From Gimesia benthica (GTDB taxonomy: Bacteria; Planctomycetota; Planctomycetia; Planctomycetales; Planctomycetaceae): a DNA stretch of 64,000 nt. Within the stretch, counting starts at the first letter, position 1, and each line of letters starts with the position of its first letter. Shown piece after piece: positions 46,024 to 55,544 of this stretch. The DNA lies in contig NZ_CP043930.1 of assembly GCF_009720525.1 (NCBI RefSeq), positions 7,018,001-7,082,000 on the forward strand. Direction: 5' to 3'. The position numbers and the translations under genes were made by a program. The notes under the pieces are model-generated. The model searched no databases. It saw only the letters and a program-made list of their open reading frames with translations, and was not told the origin of the DNA.

Positions 46024-47286
46024 ATGGACATAAAATCTGTCACCATTATCGCCTTGGGAATCATTCTCTTCGGTCTTGTTTCGGCGCGATTGCGGCAGAG
46101 TGTCGTCACTGCACCAATGGTCTTCGTCTTATTCGGTCTGTTGATTGGAGATGCGGGCTTTCGCCTACTCGAATTCCAACTGGCAAACAACGCAATATAT
46201 TTTCTTGCTGAACTGACTTTGGTCATAGTCCTGTTCACAGACGCATCGCGGATCGACCTGAAACTGCTGTACAGGGAACATAATCTGCCGGTCCGGTTAC
46301 TGACGATTGGACTGCCGCTTAGTATTGCTTTCGGTACCCTTATCGCTTGGTTGTTATTCCAAGAACTGGGTTTTTGGCAGGCCGCTGTATTGGCGACGAT
46401 TGTGACGCCAACTGATGCCGCTTTGGCCCATGTTGTGGTTACGAATAAATTAGTACCGATTCGAATTCGCCAAAGCATCAGCGTCGAAAGTGGTTTGAAT
46501 GATGGGCTATGTCTACCACTGTTTCTGATCTTTTTGTGCGGCGCACGTGTGGCTGAGCATCCAGAGTCGACCGCGTATTGGGTTCGTTTTACCGCGATGC
46601 AAGTCGGCCTTGGTCCACTGGTCGGCATCGGAGTTGGCTACGTCGGGGGTAAACTGATTGAGCATGCGTCACGACGCGAGTGGATCAGTCATTCGTTTCT
46701 CGAACTCACGACACTCGCCCTAGCACTGCTCTCTTTTGGTGCAGCCGAGTTAGTCGGCGGCAACGGTTTCATTGCGGCCTTCTGTGCAGGACTGACCATC
46801 GGAAACGTCTCGCGAGCACTCTGCGGCGCAGTTCGCGAATTCGCAGAGACCGAAGGGCAGTTACTAACGTTGCTGGTATTTCTAGTTTTTGGTGCCGTCC
46901 TGCTGCCGCAGGCCTTTGCCAACATCACATTCCTTGGGTTTTTCTACAGTATTATGGGATTGACTGTGCTAAGGATGCTGCCTGTGGCAGTGAGCCTTGT
47001 GGGAACACGGCTGCGACGGGATACACGTTTGTTTGTCGGCTGGTTCGGACCACGCGGAGTTGCATCGATTGTATTTGCTTTGGTGCTGATGGAAGAAATT
47101 GCTATCCCTGCTCGGCAGGAGGTCTTCGCAGTAGCCATGGCGACGGTGGCTTTAAGTGTGTTCAGTCACGGATTAACTGCCTATCCTGCAGCGAAATGGT
47201 ATGCTCGTCGCACAACGGCCACGAAGAAATTGGGTGCAGCCGCTGAGCACGAATCAATCAACGAAATGCCGTTTCACCGATACTGA
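46024..47286 (+). CDS. CPA1-type Na+(K+)/H+ antiporter (NhaP-like)
   Basis: The 420-residue protein has about 11-12 membrane helices and the CPA1 signatures TPTDAALAHVVV, SVESGLNDG (the ND pair binds the cation) and WFGPRGVASIVFALV. It exchanges protons for monovalent cations across the inner membrane. No cytoplasmic TrkA-C domain is present; the end is short and charged. Ribosome-binding site is weak. It lies between metal-binding secreted proteins and glutamate dehydrogenase, and might restore the proton gradient used by RND pumps; this is inference. Confidence 0.9.
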   Translation: MDIKSVTIIALGIILFGLVSARLRQSVVTAPMVFVLFGLLIGDAGFRLLEFQLANNAIYFLAELTLVIVLFTDASRIDLKLLYREHNLPVRLLTIGLPLSIAFGTLIAWLLFQELGFWQAAVLATIVTPTDAALAHVVVTNKLVPIRIRQSISVESGLNDGLCLPLFLIFLCGARVAEHPESTAYWVRFTAMQVGLGPLVGIGVGYVGGKLIEHASRREWISHSFLELTTLALALLSFGAAELVGGNGFIAAFCAGLTIGNVSRALCGAVREFAETEGQLLTLLVFLVFGAVLLPQAFANITFLGFFYSIMGLTVLRMLPVAVSLVGTRLRRDTRLFVGWFGPRGVASIVFALVLMEEIAIPARQEVFAVAMATVALSVFSHGLTAYPAAKWYARRTTATKKLGAAAEHESINEMPFHRY

Positions 47287-47600
47287 GGTAATTTCCACGG
47301 ACGCGAACTCATGGCGTGTTGACGAAGTTCCGGAAGTGGAGAACGTTTTTGCGTTTGTCATATATATGATGCGCCGTGCATCAACGGGGATCAATTGGGA
47401 CAGGATAGTGGTTCCAATATTGCTGGCCGTGGAGGGCTTGTGTTGCCAAGGCCGTAAAAGAAGAAAAAAATCTACTACATTCTGAAGAATGCCGTCCTAA
47501 GCAGCATCTAAGGAACTATAGGAGACTGGTGCTCTCTAAACCGAGTCAGCATTCAGCCTTGAACAGGCTATAGCAGACATGATTTCAAGAGGTAGTAACG
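47287..47600. other. Intergenic region before glutamate dehydrogenase
   Basis: No gene is seen in 314 bp. AGAGG eight bases before 47601 is the ribosome-binding site of the dehydrogenase. Confidence 0.4.
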
Positions 47601-48962
47601 ATGGCCAAACAGGAAGTTAACGGAATTTTTGAGGACGCCATTGGTCGACTTGATCAGGCAGCTGAATTCACAAAAATTGATAAAGAGGCAATCGAGCGAC
47701 TGCGGCACCCCAAGGCTGTGCTGCAGGTCTCAATACCGGTTCGCATGGATGATGGCTCGCTACGGATTTTTCAAGGATTTCGTGTCCGACACGACGACAC
47801 ACGTGGACCGACAAAAGGTGGCATCCGCTTTCACCCAGGCGTGTCTCTGGATGAAGTAAAGGCGCTGGCCTTCTGGATGACCTGCAAGTGTGCCGTGGTG
47901 GGCATCCCATTTGGAGGCGGAAAGGGTGGCGTGATTGTTGACCCAAAACAACTTTCACGGATGGAGTTGGAACGGCTGAGCCGCGGATTTATCGGACAAG
48001 TCGCAGACTTCGTTGGGCCAGAAACTGACATTCCGGCCCCGGACGTGTATACAAACGCCATGATTATGGGTTGGATGATGGATGAATATTCAAAAATTCA
48101 TCGCCAACGTATACCGGCTGTGATCACCGGCAAACCAATTCCTTTGGGCGGTAGTCTAGGGCGTGACGACGCGACGGGCCGTGGAGCATACTATTGTATT
48201 AAGGAATTGGAGAAGCTGAAGGATTGGCAACCAACCGACATTCGTGTTGCCGTTCAGGGATTCGGAAATGCGGGACAACACGTCTCACGACTGCTACATG
48301 CTGACGGTTACCGTATCGTCGCCATCAGTGATTCGCGAGGTGGTATCTATCGAGCCGAAGGACTTGATATTCCAAGGGCCATCAAGTTGAAACAAGAAGG
48401 CCAGATGATTGGTGGCGTCTATAGTGAAAGATCAGTATGTGATTGTCCCGTTTGTGGAGACGCTGAGTCCAAGTGCAAATGTACCACAAATGACCCAGCT
48501 ACGGGTGAATCAATCAGCAATGCCGATCTGCTGGAATTGGGCGTGGATATTCTGATTCCCGCCGCGCTGGAGAATCAATTAACCGCTGACAACGCCAGCC
48601 GAATCAAGGCGCCAATGATTGTCGAGGTCGCCAATGGCCCCACAACAAGCGCTGCTGAAGAAATTTTGGACAAACGAAACACGTTCGTGGTTCCGGATAT
48701 TCTGGCTAATGCGGGGGGCGTTACAGTAAGCTACTTTGAGTGGGCTCAGAACCGTGCGGGATATTATTGGACGCAAGATGAAGTACAAGATCGCTTGCAG
48801 CGCATTATGGCTCGGGAGTTCAACGCGATATACGAACTGATGACAAATCTCGCAATCAATATGCGAACGGCAGCCTATGCTCATGGATTGAACCGAATCA
48901 GCGAAGCGATTGAGTCACAAGGCACCCACCAATATTTCTCGAACGGCATCGTCTCAAATTAA
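47601..48962 (+). CDS. gdhA: Glutamate dehydrogenase with Cys-rich insertion
   Basis: The 453-residue enzyme interconverts glutamate and 2-oxoglutarate with NAD(P)H. It has the dimerisation domain with KGGIRFHPG, the catalytic Lys in GGGKGG, the Asp in PAPDVYTN, and the Rossmann motif VQGFGNAG. Then IPAALENQLT and the end domain follow as in bacterial enzymes. Between residues about 277 and 300 there is an unusual insert CDCPVCGDAESKCKC, five to six cysteines, where relatives have a short loop. It could bind Zn2+ or 2Fe-2S and link activity to metal or redox state; that is inference. It may feed NADH to the reductase encoded downstream. Confidence 0.92.
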   Translation: MAKQEVNGIFEDAIGRLDQAAEFTKIDKEAIERLRHPKAVLQVSIPVRMDDGSLRIFQGFRVRHDDTRGPTKGGIRFHPGVSLDEVKALAFWMTCKCAVVGIPFGGGKGGVIVDPKQLSRMELERLSRGFIGQVADFVGPETDIPAPDVYTNAMIMGWMMDEYSKIHRQRIPAVITGKPIPLGGSLGRDDATGRGAYYCIKELEKLKDWQPTDIRVAVQGFGNAGQHVSRLLHADGYRIVAISDSRGGIYRAEGLDIPRAIKLKQEGQMIGGVYSERSVCDCPVCGDAESKCKCTTNDPATGESISNADLLELGVDILIPAALENQLTADNASRIKAPMIVEVANGPTTSAAEEILDKRNTFVVPDILANAGGVTVSYFEWAQNRAGYYWTQDEVQDRLQRIMAREFNAIYELMTNLAINMRTAAYAHGLNRISEAIESQGTHQYFSNGIVSN

Positions 48963-49031
48963 AAATGAGAGCGAGACCAGCGTAAGTTAATCGCCGCAAT
49001 GAAAGCTGATGTGAGAGTGACTGGAGACAGC

Positions 49032-51050
49032 ATGCGTAAAGACTTGATTCTGAACTTTAGGGCAATCCCTTGGACCAGTGTACCGTTCCTTGCTGTGCTC
49101 GGCCTTGCGTTCATGGTAACGTCGCTCACCTATGGGCAGGTGTCTCCCGAAGAGCACAAAAAACATCACCCGGGACAGGCTGGAACAGGTAACGCAGGAC
49201 CGGCGGGCAAAAACCCTGGCATGATGGGGGGCGGCAAAGGTGGTGGCATGGGCGGAATGATGGGAGGCGGGAAGGATAGCGGCATGGATGTCATGATGGA
49301 GAGAATGGGCGCGCCCAAGCCCAAAGAACTGTACCCCAAGCTGATGGACCTGCCCGACCTACCCATGGAAGAGCGGGCTGTGATCGTACAGGAAGCCCAC
49401 CAGCGGATGATGGAAGGCGCGAAACTGCTAGCCACTGGGCTTGACGAACTGACCAACACCGTACCTACCGACGATTTCGCTGCGATGCAAGTGGCCACGG
49501 CCAAGATGCGAGAGGGTTTAGCGCAATTTGAAAGTGGTTTGGCTGCTCACCGTGCAATCGACGAGGGTAAAGCTCCCCGCAACGTCGCTTTACAATGGTT
49601 TAAGCGCGAGATGCACCTGCTGCCACCTGCAGGTGCGAAACCGACGGGAGTGCGGCTCTGGGGCATGACGCCCTTTCACACAGGAGTGATGGTTTTACTG
49701 AGTGTCTTCGCTGCCGCTATGATTGCCATGTACTTCTTTAAGATGCGTCGTGCATCGGCGCTGCTTGATAAACTTATCACAGACGAGTCGGCTAACGAAG
49801 GTGCCAGTACGACGAAGGTTTCTCCCTCGACCAGTCTGCCATCAGATTCACTGACTGAACCTGAGCATCCTGCAACCTCGAAGGATTCCAATAAGTCGGC
49901 AACCGTTGCCGATTGTTGCAATGATTCGGAAGAGACTTGCCCCAGTGACGAGGAATTAACTGATCGGCCAGATATCTCAGCAGGTCTCCTGCCGATTCGT
50001 AAGAAGAAGCTATGCCGGTTGCGGGTGGCCCGCATCAACCAGGAAACACCCGACGTAAAAACTTTTCGGCTGGTCGCCTGCCATGGGAGCGGCATCCCTT
50101 TTAATTATTTGCCAGGTCAGTTTCTCACGCTCACGTTGCCGGTCGGCGAAAAACCGATCAGGCGAAGTTACACGATCTCTTCATCGCCAACCCAGGGATA
50201 CTACTGTGAGATCTCAGTCAAGCGGGAAGAATATGGCGCGGGCTCTCGATATCTTCACGACGAATTAAAAGTTGGCGACACAATCGAAGTGCAGGCCCCT
50301 AGTGGCAAATTCATATTCACAGGCAAAGAGGCAGACAGCATTGTGTTGATAGCTGGTGGCGTGGGGATCACGCCGATGATGAGTGTCACCCGCGCTCTGA
50401 CGGACATGGTCTGGAATGGTGACATCTACTTTATCGTGGCCTGTCATGACCCTGAGCATTTCATCTTCGAGTCCGAACTTAAGCGGCTTCAGGAGCAACA
50501 TGAGAATTTGCATGTTTTCGTTGCGATGAGTCGCATCGAAGAGGAAAGGGATGGCTATCGGAAGGGTAGGCTATCGCGAGACTTATTAGCTGAGTGGGTG
50601 CCAGAAATTGCTTCCAGACGGATTCACATCTGTGGTCCGGTTGCGATGATGGATGCAGCCAAGAAAATGCTGCTCAAACTCAAAGTGCCTATGGAGAGCA
50701 TACACACCGAGAATTTTGGAGGCGAACAGAAACCACAAGTACGAGCCAAAGAACGAGCGAAGGCGGCTGGGACGGACATTGCTGAGACTGGCGGAACGGT
50801 GACCTTCAGTAAGTCAGCCAAGTCAACACAATTTCAGGTGGACGAGACCGTTTTGGAGGCTTCCGAGCGGGTGGACGTTGACATCGACTATTCCTGCCGG
50901 GTTGGCTCGTGTGGGGTGTGCGTAGTCAAACTCCTGTCAGGAAAAGTTTCCATGGAAGTTGAAGATGGCTTGGAACCGGAAGACAAAGAGACAGGAATGA
51001 TTCTTGCCTGTCAAGCAAAATCATCCGGCAATGTAAGTGTAGAAGCGTAA
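49032..51050 (+). CDS. Met-rich membrane FNR-type oxidoreductase with C-terminal 2Fe-2S domain
   Basis: From ATG at 49032 (GGAG upstream; ATG 48999 is possible) the 672-residue product starts with a signal/anchor helix and a His/Gly/Met-rich segment (PGMMGGGKGGGMGGMMGGG). A helical extracytoplasmic domain of about 110 residues and a second membrane helix (FHTGVMVLLSVFAAAM) follow. An acidic linker with CCNDSEETC leads to an FNR module: FAD motif RRSYTISS, NAD motif GGVGITPMMS and HICGPVAMMD. The C-terminus is a plant-type 2Fe-2S domain (CRVGSCGVC...CQ). Electrons would pass from NAD(P)H via FAD and Fe-S toward the membrane. The fusion of a soft-metal-binding outer part with an inner reductase is unusual. 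Confidence 0.8.
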   Translation: MRKDLILNFRAIPWTSVPFLAVLGLAFMVTSLTYGQVSPEEHKKHHPGQAGTGNAGPAGKNPGMMGGGKGGGMGGMMGGGKDSGMDVMMERMGAPKPKELYPKLMDLPDLPMEERAVIVQEAHQRMMEGAKLLATGLDELTNTVPTDDFAAMQVATAKMREGLAQFESGLAAHRAIDEGKAPRNVALQWFKREMHLLPPAGAKPTGVRLWGMTPFHTGVMVLLSVFAAAMIAMYFFKMRRASALLDKLITDESANEGASTTKVSPSTSLPSDSLTEPEHPATSKDSNKSATVADCCNDSEETCPSDEELTDRPDISAGLLPIRKKKLCRLRVARINQETPDVKTFRLVACHGSGIPFNYLPGQFLTLTLPVGEKPIRRSYTISSSPTQGYYCEISVKREEYGAGSRYLHDELKVGDTIEVQAPSGKFIFTGKEADSIVLIAGGVGITPMMSVTRALTDMVWNGDIYFIVACHDPEHFIFESELKRLQEQHENLHVFVAMSRIEEERDGYRKGRLSRDLLAEWVPEIASRRIHICGPVAMMDAAKKMLLKLKVPMESIHTENFGGEQKPQVRAKERAKAAGTDIAETGGTVTFSKSAKSTQFQVDETVLEASERVDVDIDYSCRVGSCGVCVVKLLSGKVSMEVEDGLEPEDKETGMILACQAKSSGNVSVEA

Positions 51051-51054
51051 GAAG

Positions 51055-51825
51055 ATGAAAGAGCGTGAAAAAATCGTAGTGACTGGTTTGGTGGTGTTGA
51101 TGCTCATCACCTGGCTAGGTTTCCCGTTTCACGAATCACCACGGTTCGCAGGCAGTTTATGGGGCGGAATGTTCGGTGTGACTGGTGCGCTGCTGATGCT
51201 CGTGCCACTTGCTTATATGATCGTCAAACGCGTAAAACGACTCAAGAAAGTTGTGACAAAGTACGTCTCCATGCGGACACTGCTGGCGTGGCACATTTAT
51301 GCGGGAGTCACTGGACCAATCCTGGTAGTGATCCATAGCGGCCACAAGTACGAAAGCCCACTTGGTATCGCTCTGACAGCGATGACGTTGCTGGTTGTGG
51401 TCAGCGGCTTTGTGGGACGATACCTGATGAACCAGATCTCTACAGAAATCCGCGAGAAGAATGCCCAGCTTGGTAAATTGGAAATAATTTATGATCACAC
51501 TAAGAAAGAACTGGCGAATCGTCCTCAGGAAACCCACATAGTCCGTAACTTCACTGGCTTCTTTTCCAGACAGGCTGCGAGATTCTTCCTTACAGAGAAA
51601 TCCTTGCCGCAAACAAATGATGCCTTTGCTTCGTCCCCTCGCGAAATGGTTCGCTTGGCCGAGGCCATTGCCGATGTCGAGTACGCCATTGCAACCCATG
51701 AGAATTTTAAAAAGTGGTTTGGAAAGTGGCTCAAGTTGCACATCATAATCTCGTTCATTTTGTACGGACTGTTGGCTCTACACGTGTACTTCGCGATCTA
51801 TTTTGGTCTGAGGTGGTTTAGGTAA
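51055..51825 (+). CDS. Putative b-type membrane cytochrome / ferric-reductase-like protein
   Basis: The 256-residue protein has at least four to five helices. WHIYAGVTGPILVVIHSGHK and LKLHIIISFILYGLLALHVY place histidine pairs at positions suited to bind two hemes b. A cytoplasmic coiled segment of about 90 residues separates the last helices. It starts 4 bp after the FNR fusion gene, so the two must function together: the FNR/2Fe-2S protein would reduce this cytochrome, which would carry electrons across the membrane. The heme ligands are inferred from pattern. Confidence 0.7.
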   Translation: MKEREKIVVTGLVVLMLITWLGFPFHESPRFAGSLWGGMFGVTGALLMLVPLAYMIVKRVKRLKKVVTKYVSMRTLLAWHIYAGVTGPILVVIHSGHKYESPLGIALTAMTLLVVVSGFVGRYLMNQISTEIREKNAQLGKLEIIYDHTKKELANRPQETHIVRNFTGFFSRQAARFFLTEKSLPQTNDAFASSPREMVRLAEAIADVEYAIATHENFKKWFGKWLKLHIIISFILYGLLALHVYFAIYFGLRWFR

Positions 51826-51862
51826 GCATCATCTTTAACTGACATGTCCCAGGAGAAAAACC

Positions 51863-52312
51863 ATGAACACGACACTTCGACTTAATCAATTTGTGACCGG
51901 CTTCTTTATTGCGACGATTCTGACCGTGGGGTCCGCTGGTTCATTCGGTAAAGAACCGACGGCTGTAACCGCGGAGTCCATCGTTGAACTTTTGCAGAAG
52001 CGTCAACTCGTACTTTCGCAACTTGTAAGAGTACAAACAGAAGCTTATCGCAACGGAGAAACTGGTATAGAGTCTGTTGTACAGGCGCGTCAGCAACTTC
52101 TGCTGGTGAAACTCGAACTCGCCACTAGTCATGAAGAGCGGATCAAGCTGCTGGAGAGATCTATTAAGTTGGCGAGTGAGTTGGAGAAACTTGCCGAGGC
52201 GAAACATAAATCCGGGAATGGTTCCGCGGCAGATATTCTGAGCAGTCAGTCAGATCGCCTGAAAGTGGAAATCAGACTCGTACGTGAGCGACAGAAGAAA
52301 AAGCAGGGCTGA
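51863..52312 (+). CDS. Short periplasmic helical protein (TolC-hairpin-like)
   Basis: The 149-residue product has a signal peptide (GFFIATILTVGSAGSFGK) and then a single long alpha-hairpin: ESIVELLQKRQLVLSQLVRV ... KLELATSHEERIKLLERSIK ... KHKSGNGSAADILSSQSDRLKVE in part. The last motif resembles the GxxSxxDxLxAQ turn of TolC-type OMFs, but only one hairpin is present and there is no barrel. AGGAG precedes the ATG. It lies between the cytochrome b and cytochrome c genes and may be a structural spacer; the role is unknown. Confidence 0.6.
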   Translation: MNTTLRLNQFVTGFFIATILTVGSAGSFGKEPTAVTAESIVELLQKRQLVLSQLVRVQTEAYRNGETGIESVVQARQQLLLVKLELATSHEERIKLLERSIKLASELEKLAEAKHKSGNGSAADILSSQSDRLKVEIRLVRERQKKKQG

Positions 52313-52320
52313 AATGACAC

Positions 52321-53076
52321 ATGAAAAGCAAATGGATCTACATTGTTGCAAGCATTTTGTTCGTCGTTCTGTGGATCATGACGTCGAGCGAATCTGCGCT
52401 GAAACAACCCGCAACCTGGCAACGCTTGGCCGAACCCGGCCAATTGTCGGCCGCTCATGCGCATTTGGAAAACAATTGCGCCGCATGCCACACATCGGTC
52501 ACCGGCATCGAGACGTCGAAATGCATCGTCTGCCATGCCAACAACGAGTCTCTTTTGCAACGGCAACCGACGTCGTTCCATGGCAGTATCAGTAGCTGCA
52601 AAGAGTGCCACTTGGAACATCAAGGCCGAGGAAAACGTGCGACAAGTATGGACCACGTGATGCTGGCCAAGATAGGTATGCGCCAATTGAAGGATGATGA
52701 TGTAAACAACAAATTGCTGACTTGGTCGAAGTTATGGGTGCCACCGCACGCCAACATAACGCCAGACGAAGTGGCCCTCAATTGTGCCACCTGCCACTCA
52801 AACGATGACCGCCATTTCCAACTCTTCGGCCAAGACTGTGCTCAATGCCACGCTACGGACAAGTGGATGATTGCCGAATTCCGACACCCATCCCCCAATT
52901 CAATGGACTGCGCGCAATGTCACCAGGCACCGCCCAGTCACTACATGATGCACTTCAAAATGATTTCAGCCCGCGTTGCTGGTCGGCCACACGCTCGTGT
53001 TGATCAATGTTTCCAGTGCCACCAGACAACATCTTGGAACGACATCCTTGGGGCTGGCTGGTACAAACACCATTAG
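52321..53076 (+). CDS. Seven-heme periplasmic cytochrome c
   Basis: The 251-residue protein has an N-terminal anchor (WIYIVASILFVVLWIM) and seven CXXCH sites: CAACH, CIVCH, CKECH, CATCH, CAQCH, CAQCH and CFQCH. Extra histidines (SHYMMH, RPHAR, YKHH) could be distal ligands. This pattern fits class III/c7-like multiheme cytochromes that wire electrons through the periplasm. With the FNR fusion and cytochrome b just upstream it would complete a path from NAD(P)H to a periplasmic acceptor. The 3' side abuts an IS630 relic, so a downstream partner may have been lost. Confidence 0.88.
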   Translation: MKSKWIYIVASILFVVLWIMTSSESALKQPATWQRLAEPGQLSAAHAHLENNCAACHTSVTGIETSKCIVCHANNESLLQRQPTSFHGSISSCKECHLEHQGRGKRATSMDHVMLAKIGMRQLKDDDVNNKLLTWSKLWVPPHANITPDEVALNCATCHSNDDRHFQLFGQDCAQCHATDKWMIAEFRHPSPNSMDCAQCHQAPPSHYMMHFKMISARVAGRPHARVDQCFQCHQTTSWNDILGAGWYKHH

Positions 53077-53317
53077 CATCGTAATGGTTTATCGGCAAGG
53101 AAGGCAAAATCAAATGAATCATACATTCGACCGAGATCCATCAACCAAAATGGTTACCGAGATAACCGCTCGAAGAGAAGAAGCGCTATCGCATAATGAG
53201 AAACCTGACAACCAAGGAAAATTAACAGAACGGCATCATGATCGGCTGAAGTGTATCGTGCCGGTTCATACACTGAGCGGTGTTATTCTGGGAATTTTGA
53301 TTTTGCATCCCGTGACA

Positions 53318-54254
53318 ATGGTCATCTATTGTTTCGAATTTCATCCGGAACTTACGGATGTCCGCAAGCGACTGAAAGGTTCGCCTCAGAAAGTAAGACG
53401 CGCAGAAATTCTGCTGAAGGCAGATGTGCGGGGACCAAACTGGACAGACAAGAAGATTGCTGAAGCGTTTTCATGTCGCGTTCAGACCATTGAAAATCTC
53501 CGCAAACGGCTCGTCGTCGATGGATTTGAGATTGCCTTAAATGGCAAGACTCGGGAGTCACCACCGAGACAGAAAGTTCTTGTCGGCAAACAGGAAGCGC
53601 GGGTGATTGCCATGCGTCTGGGGAAACCGTCAAAAGGATATGTAAACTGGTCGCTTCGGCTGCTGGCAGAACGGGTAGTGGAACTGGGACTGGTCGAATC
53701 GATCAGTCACGAAACAATTCGTCAAACGCTTAAAAAAACGGTATAACACAGCGCAAAATTCAGTACTGGGTGATTTCACCAGAAGCCGACGCCGAATTTA
53801 TTGCGTCGATGGAAGAGGTTCTAGACACCTATGAAGCCCTTTACAACAGTGAATATCCCGTGCTGTGCATGGATGAGCAACCCGTTCAGCTTCGCAAAGA
53901 AGTTCGCCAGCCCATACCGGCAACCAGAAAACAGGCACGTCGAGTCGACTATGAATATGAGCGGTGTGGAACCGCCAGCGTATTCCTGTTTACGGAACCT
54001 CTGTCGGGTTGGCGTGAAGTCCGTGTCCGCGATCACAGGACCAAAGCCGACTGGGCGATTGAAATGGAACGGCTGCTGACAACGCGCTACCGTTCTACCA
54101 GAAAAGTGTCGTCATCTGCGACAATTTGAACACGCACACCAAGGGGGCATTTTATGAAGCATTCCCCGCAGAGAAGGCGCGGTCGCTGGTGCAGCACGAT
54201 GATATAACGATCGTGCTGGCTGCTCTGGATAGCCACACCTCGAGCTACCGATAA
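53318..54254 (+). mobile_element. IS630-family transposase relic with two frameshifts
   Basis: Three successive frames match IS630-type transposases: KVRRAEILLKADVRGPNWTD to SISHETIRQTLKK; then QYWVISPEADAEF, VLCMDEQPVQLRKE (first Asp) and VDYEYERCGTASVF; then KSVVICDNLNTHTKGAFYEA (second Asp). The first break is at an A7 run near 53740 and the second near 54090; one added base at each restores the frame. The end with the third catalytic acid is missing, so the element is dead whatever the reading frame. Confidence 0.8.
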
Positions 54255-54320
54255 AACTGATGTGGTATCAGTGGCATGGTCTCGGTTACCCGTTGATAGA
54301 CCGTTTATTTTCTGAGACAG

Positions 54321-55379
54321 TTACAGCAGTTCGGCGTTTGTCAGGTGCCAGCAATTGGAGTCGTGCAGGACTTCCATTTGAAAGTCTTTAAACTGGGGAT
54401 TGTCATGCACAAAGACCTGGGTCGACGACTTACGTTGAAAGAACCCGAATCGCGAAAGCATGTTTGCGATTTCTTTTCGACCAAAATAATTCATGACGAT
54501 CGTTTCCATTCTGATCTGACGGCAGTGCTGGATGAAAGCCACCAGTAACTGTTGGAATGATTTCTGGTCGCGATAGAAAAAGTCCTGAATTCCCGCTGCA
54601 TGGTCACCATTTCGGCCGGTTTCCCCAATCACATAAACCAGATAGCCCAGTAGCTCCTGCTCACGGTTCTCCAAAGTCATGATCTGGAAGCGAGTCGACG
54701 GCTCATGACAAAAACGCCATTCCAGAAATTCGCGCGTGCGCTCGACCATGATAAGATTGTGAGCATGCTTTTCAAAAAGTCGATGAAACCGTTCATCAAT
54801 CGGTGCGTCATTATTTACTTTAAGACGATGCGACTTGAATGTTCTGGATTCGAGAGAGTAGAGATTAAGTGCCAGATCAATGAGTACTGTCGCTCCTTTT
54901 CTGACAAATCTGTTCGAGATTTTATTCTTAAGCTTGTATTCACTGCGCAGCGGTTTGACCCAATGCTGGAAGGTGCCGATTTGTTTGTAGCGACATCGTT
55001 TAAAGACCGCCGCCGCAGTTTCCGTCATGCCATACACAAAGTGAAAGTCCGTTTCGGGCAGGTGAGAGATTAAGGCGCGTTGCAGTTTGAGCGCTGCCTG
55101 AGCCGATGTGTGTGCTTCATCGATGTTGATTGCTTCAGCCTGACCGACTACAAAGGACTGGCCGCCATAGTTCATGCGCCTTCGCAACAGGCCAGTAGAA
55201 CCAATAAGTTTACCGACTGATTCTTCCCGGGCCAGCCAGCAGAGGTTTTCACCAAATGGATTCTGCCGTTGAGACCAGTTAAACCACTGGGGGTCGTTTT
55301 TCTGAAAATTCCGATTGATCAAGGAAATCAGTTCTTTCTGATCGTCACTCGGTTTGGCCTGGGTGATAGAGTAGCCCAT
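54321..55379 (-). CDS. GNAT-like acetyltransferase
   Basis: The 352-residue protein begins with a GNAT-like domain (YSITQAKPSDDQKELISLIN, then GSTGLLRRRMNYGGQ, VGQAEAINIDEAHT and RALISHLPETDFHFVYGMTE). A second half looks like another GNAT-type fold (EQELLGYLVYVI, then RQIRMETIVMNYFG). Such double-domain proteins occur near polysaccharide genes, and a glycosyltransferase lies 650 bp upstream in the same direction. The substrate is unknown. No metal-related motif is seen, so it may be ordinary chromosomal sequence next to the island. Confidence 0.65.
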   Translation of the reverse strand: MGYSITQAKPSDDQKELISLINRNFQKNDPQWFNWSQRQNPFGENLCWLAREESVGKLIGSTGLLRRRMNYGGQSFVVGQAEAINIDEAHTSAQAALKLQRALISHLPETDFHFVYGMTETAAAVFKRCRYKQIGTFQHWVKPLRSEYKLKNKISNRFVRKGATVLIDLALNLYSLESRTFKSHRLKVNNDAPIDERFHRLFEKHAHNLIMVERTREFLEWRFCHEPSTRFQIMTLENREQELLGYLVYVIGETGRNGDHAAGIQDFFYRDQKSFQQLLVAFIQHCRQIRMETIVMNYFGRKEIANMLSRFGFFQRKSSTQVFVHDNPQFKDFQMEVLHDSNCWHLTNAELL

Positions 55380-55544
55380 GTTATTTCAGCTCGTTTCTGG
55401 AAATGAAAAGTGCAATTATTCCTTAGACAGTCGTTGGTGAAGTCTAGGTCTCGGGGACATAAAGTCAAATTAGCTCTGATCAAGATGATTTCTGGTCTAG
55501 TTTGCATACTATTTCTCTCTTTGAAGTTGGCTTTCAATTTAGAC

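Noticed and set aside
45840-46628. Minus-strand open frame of about 260 codons across the antiporter start
   Set aside because: It lies opposite clear Na+/H+ antiporter coding sequence, and its Arg/Ser/Thr-rich composition is typical of an antisense shadow.
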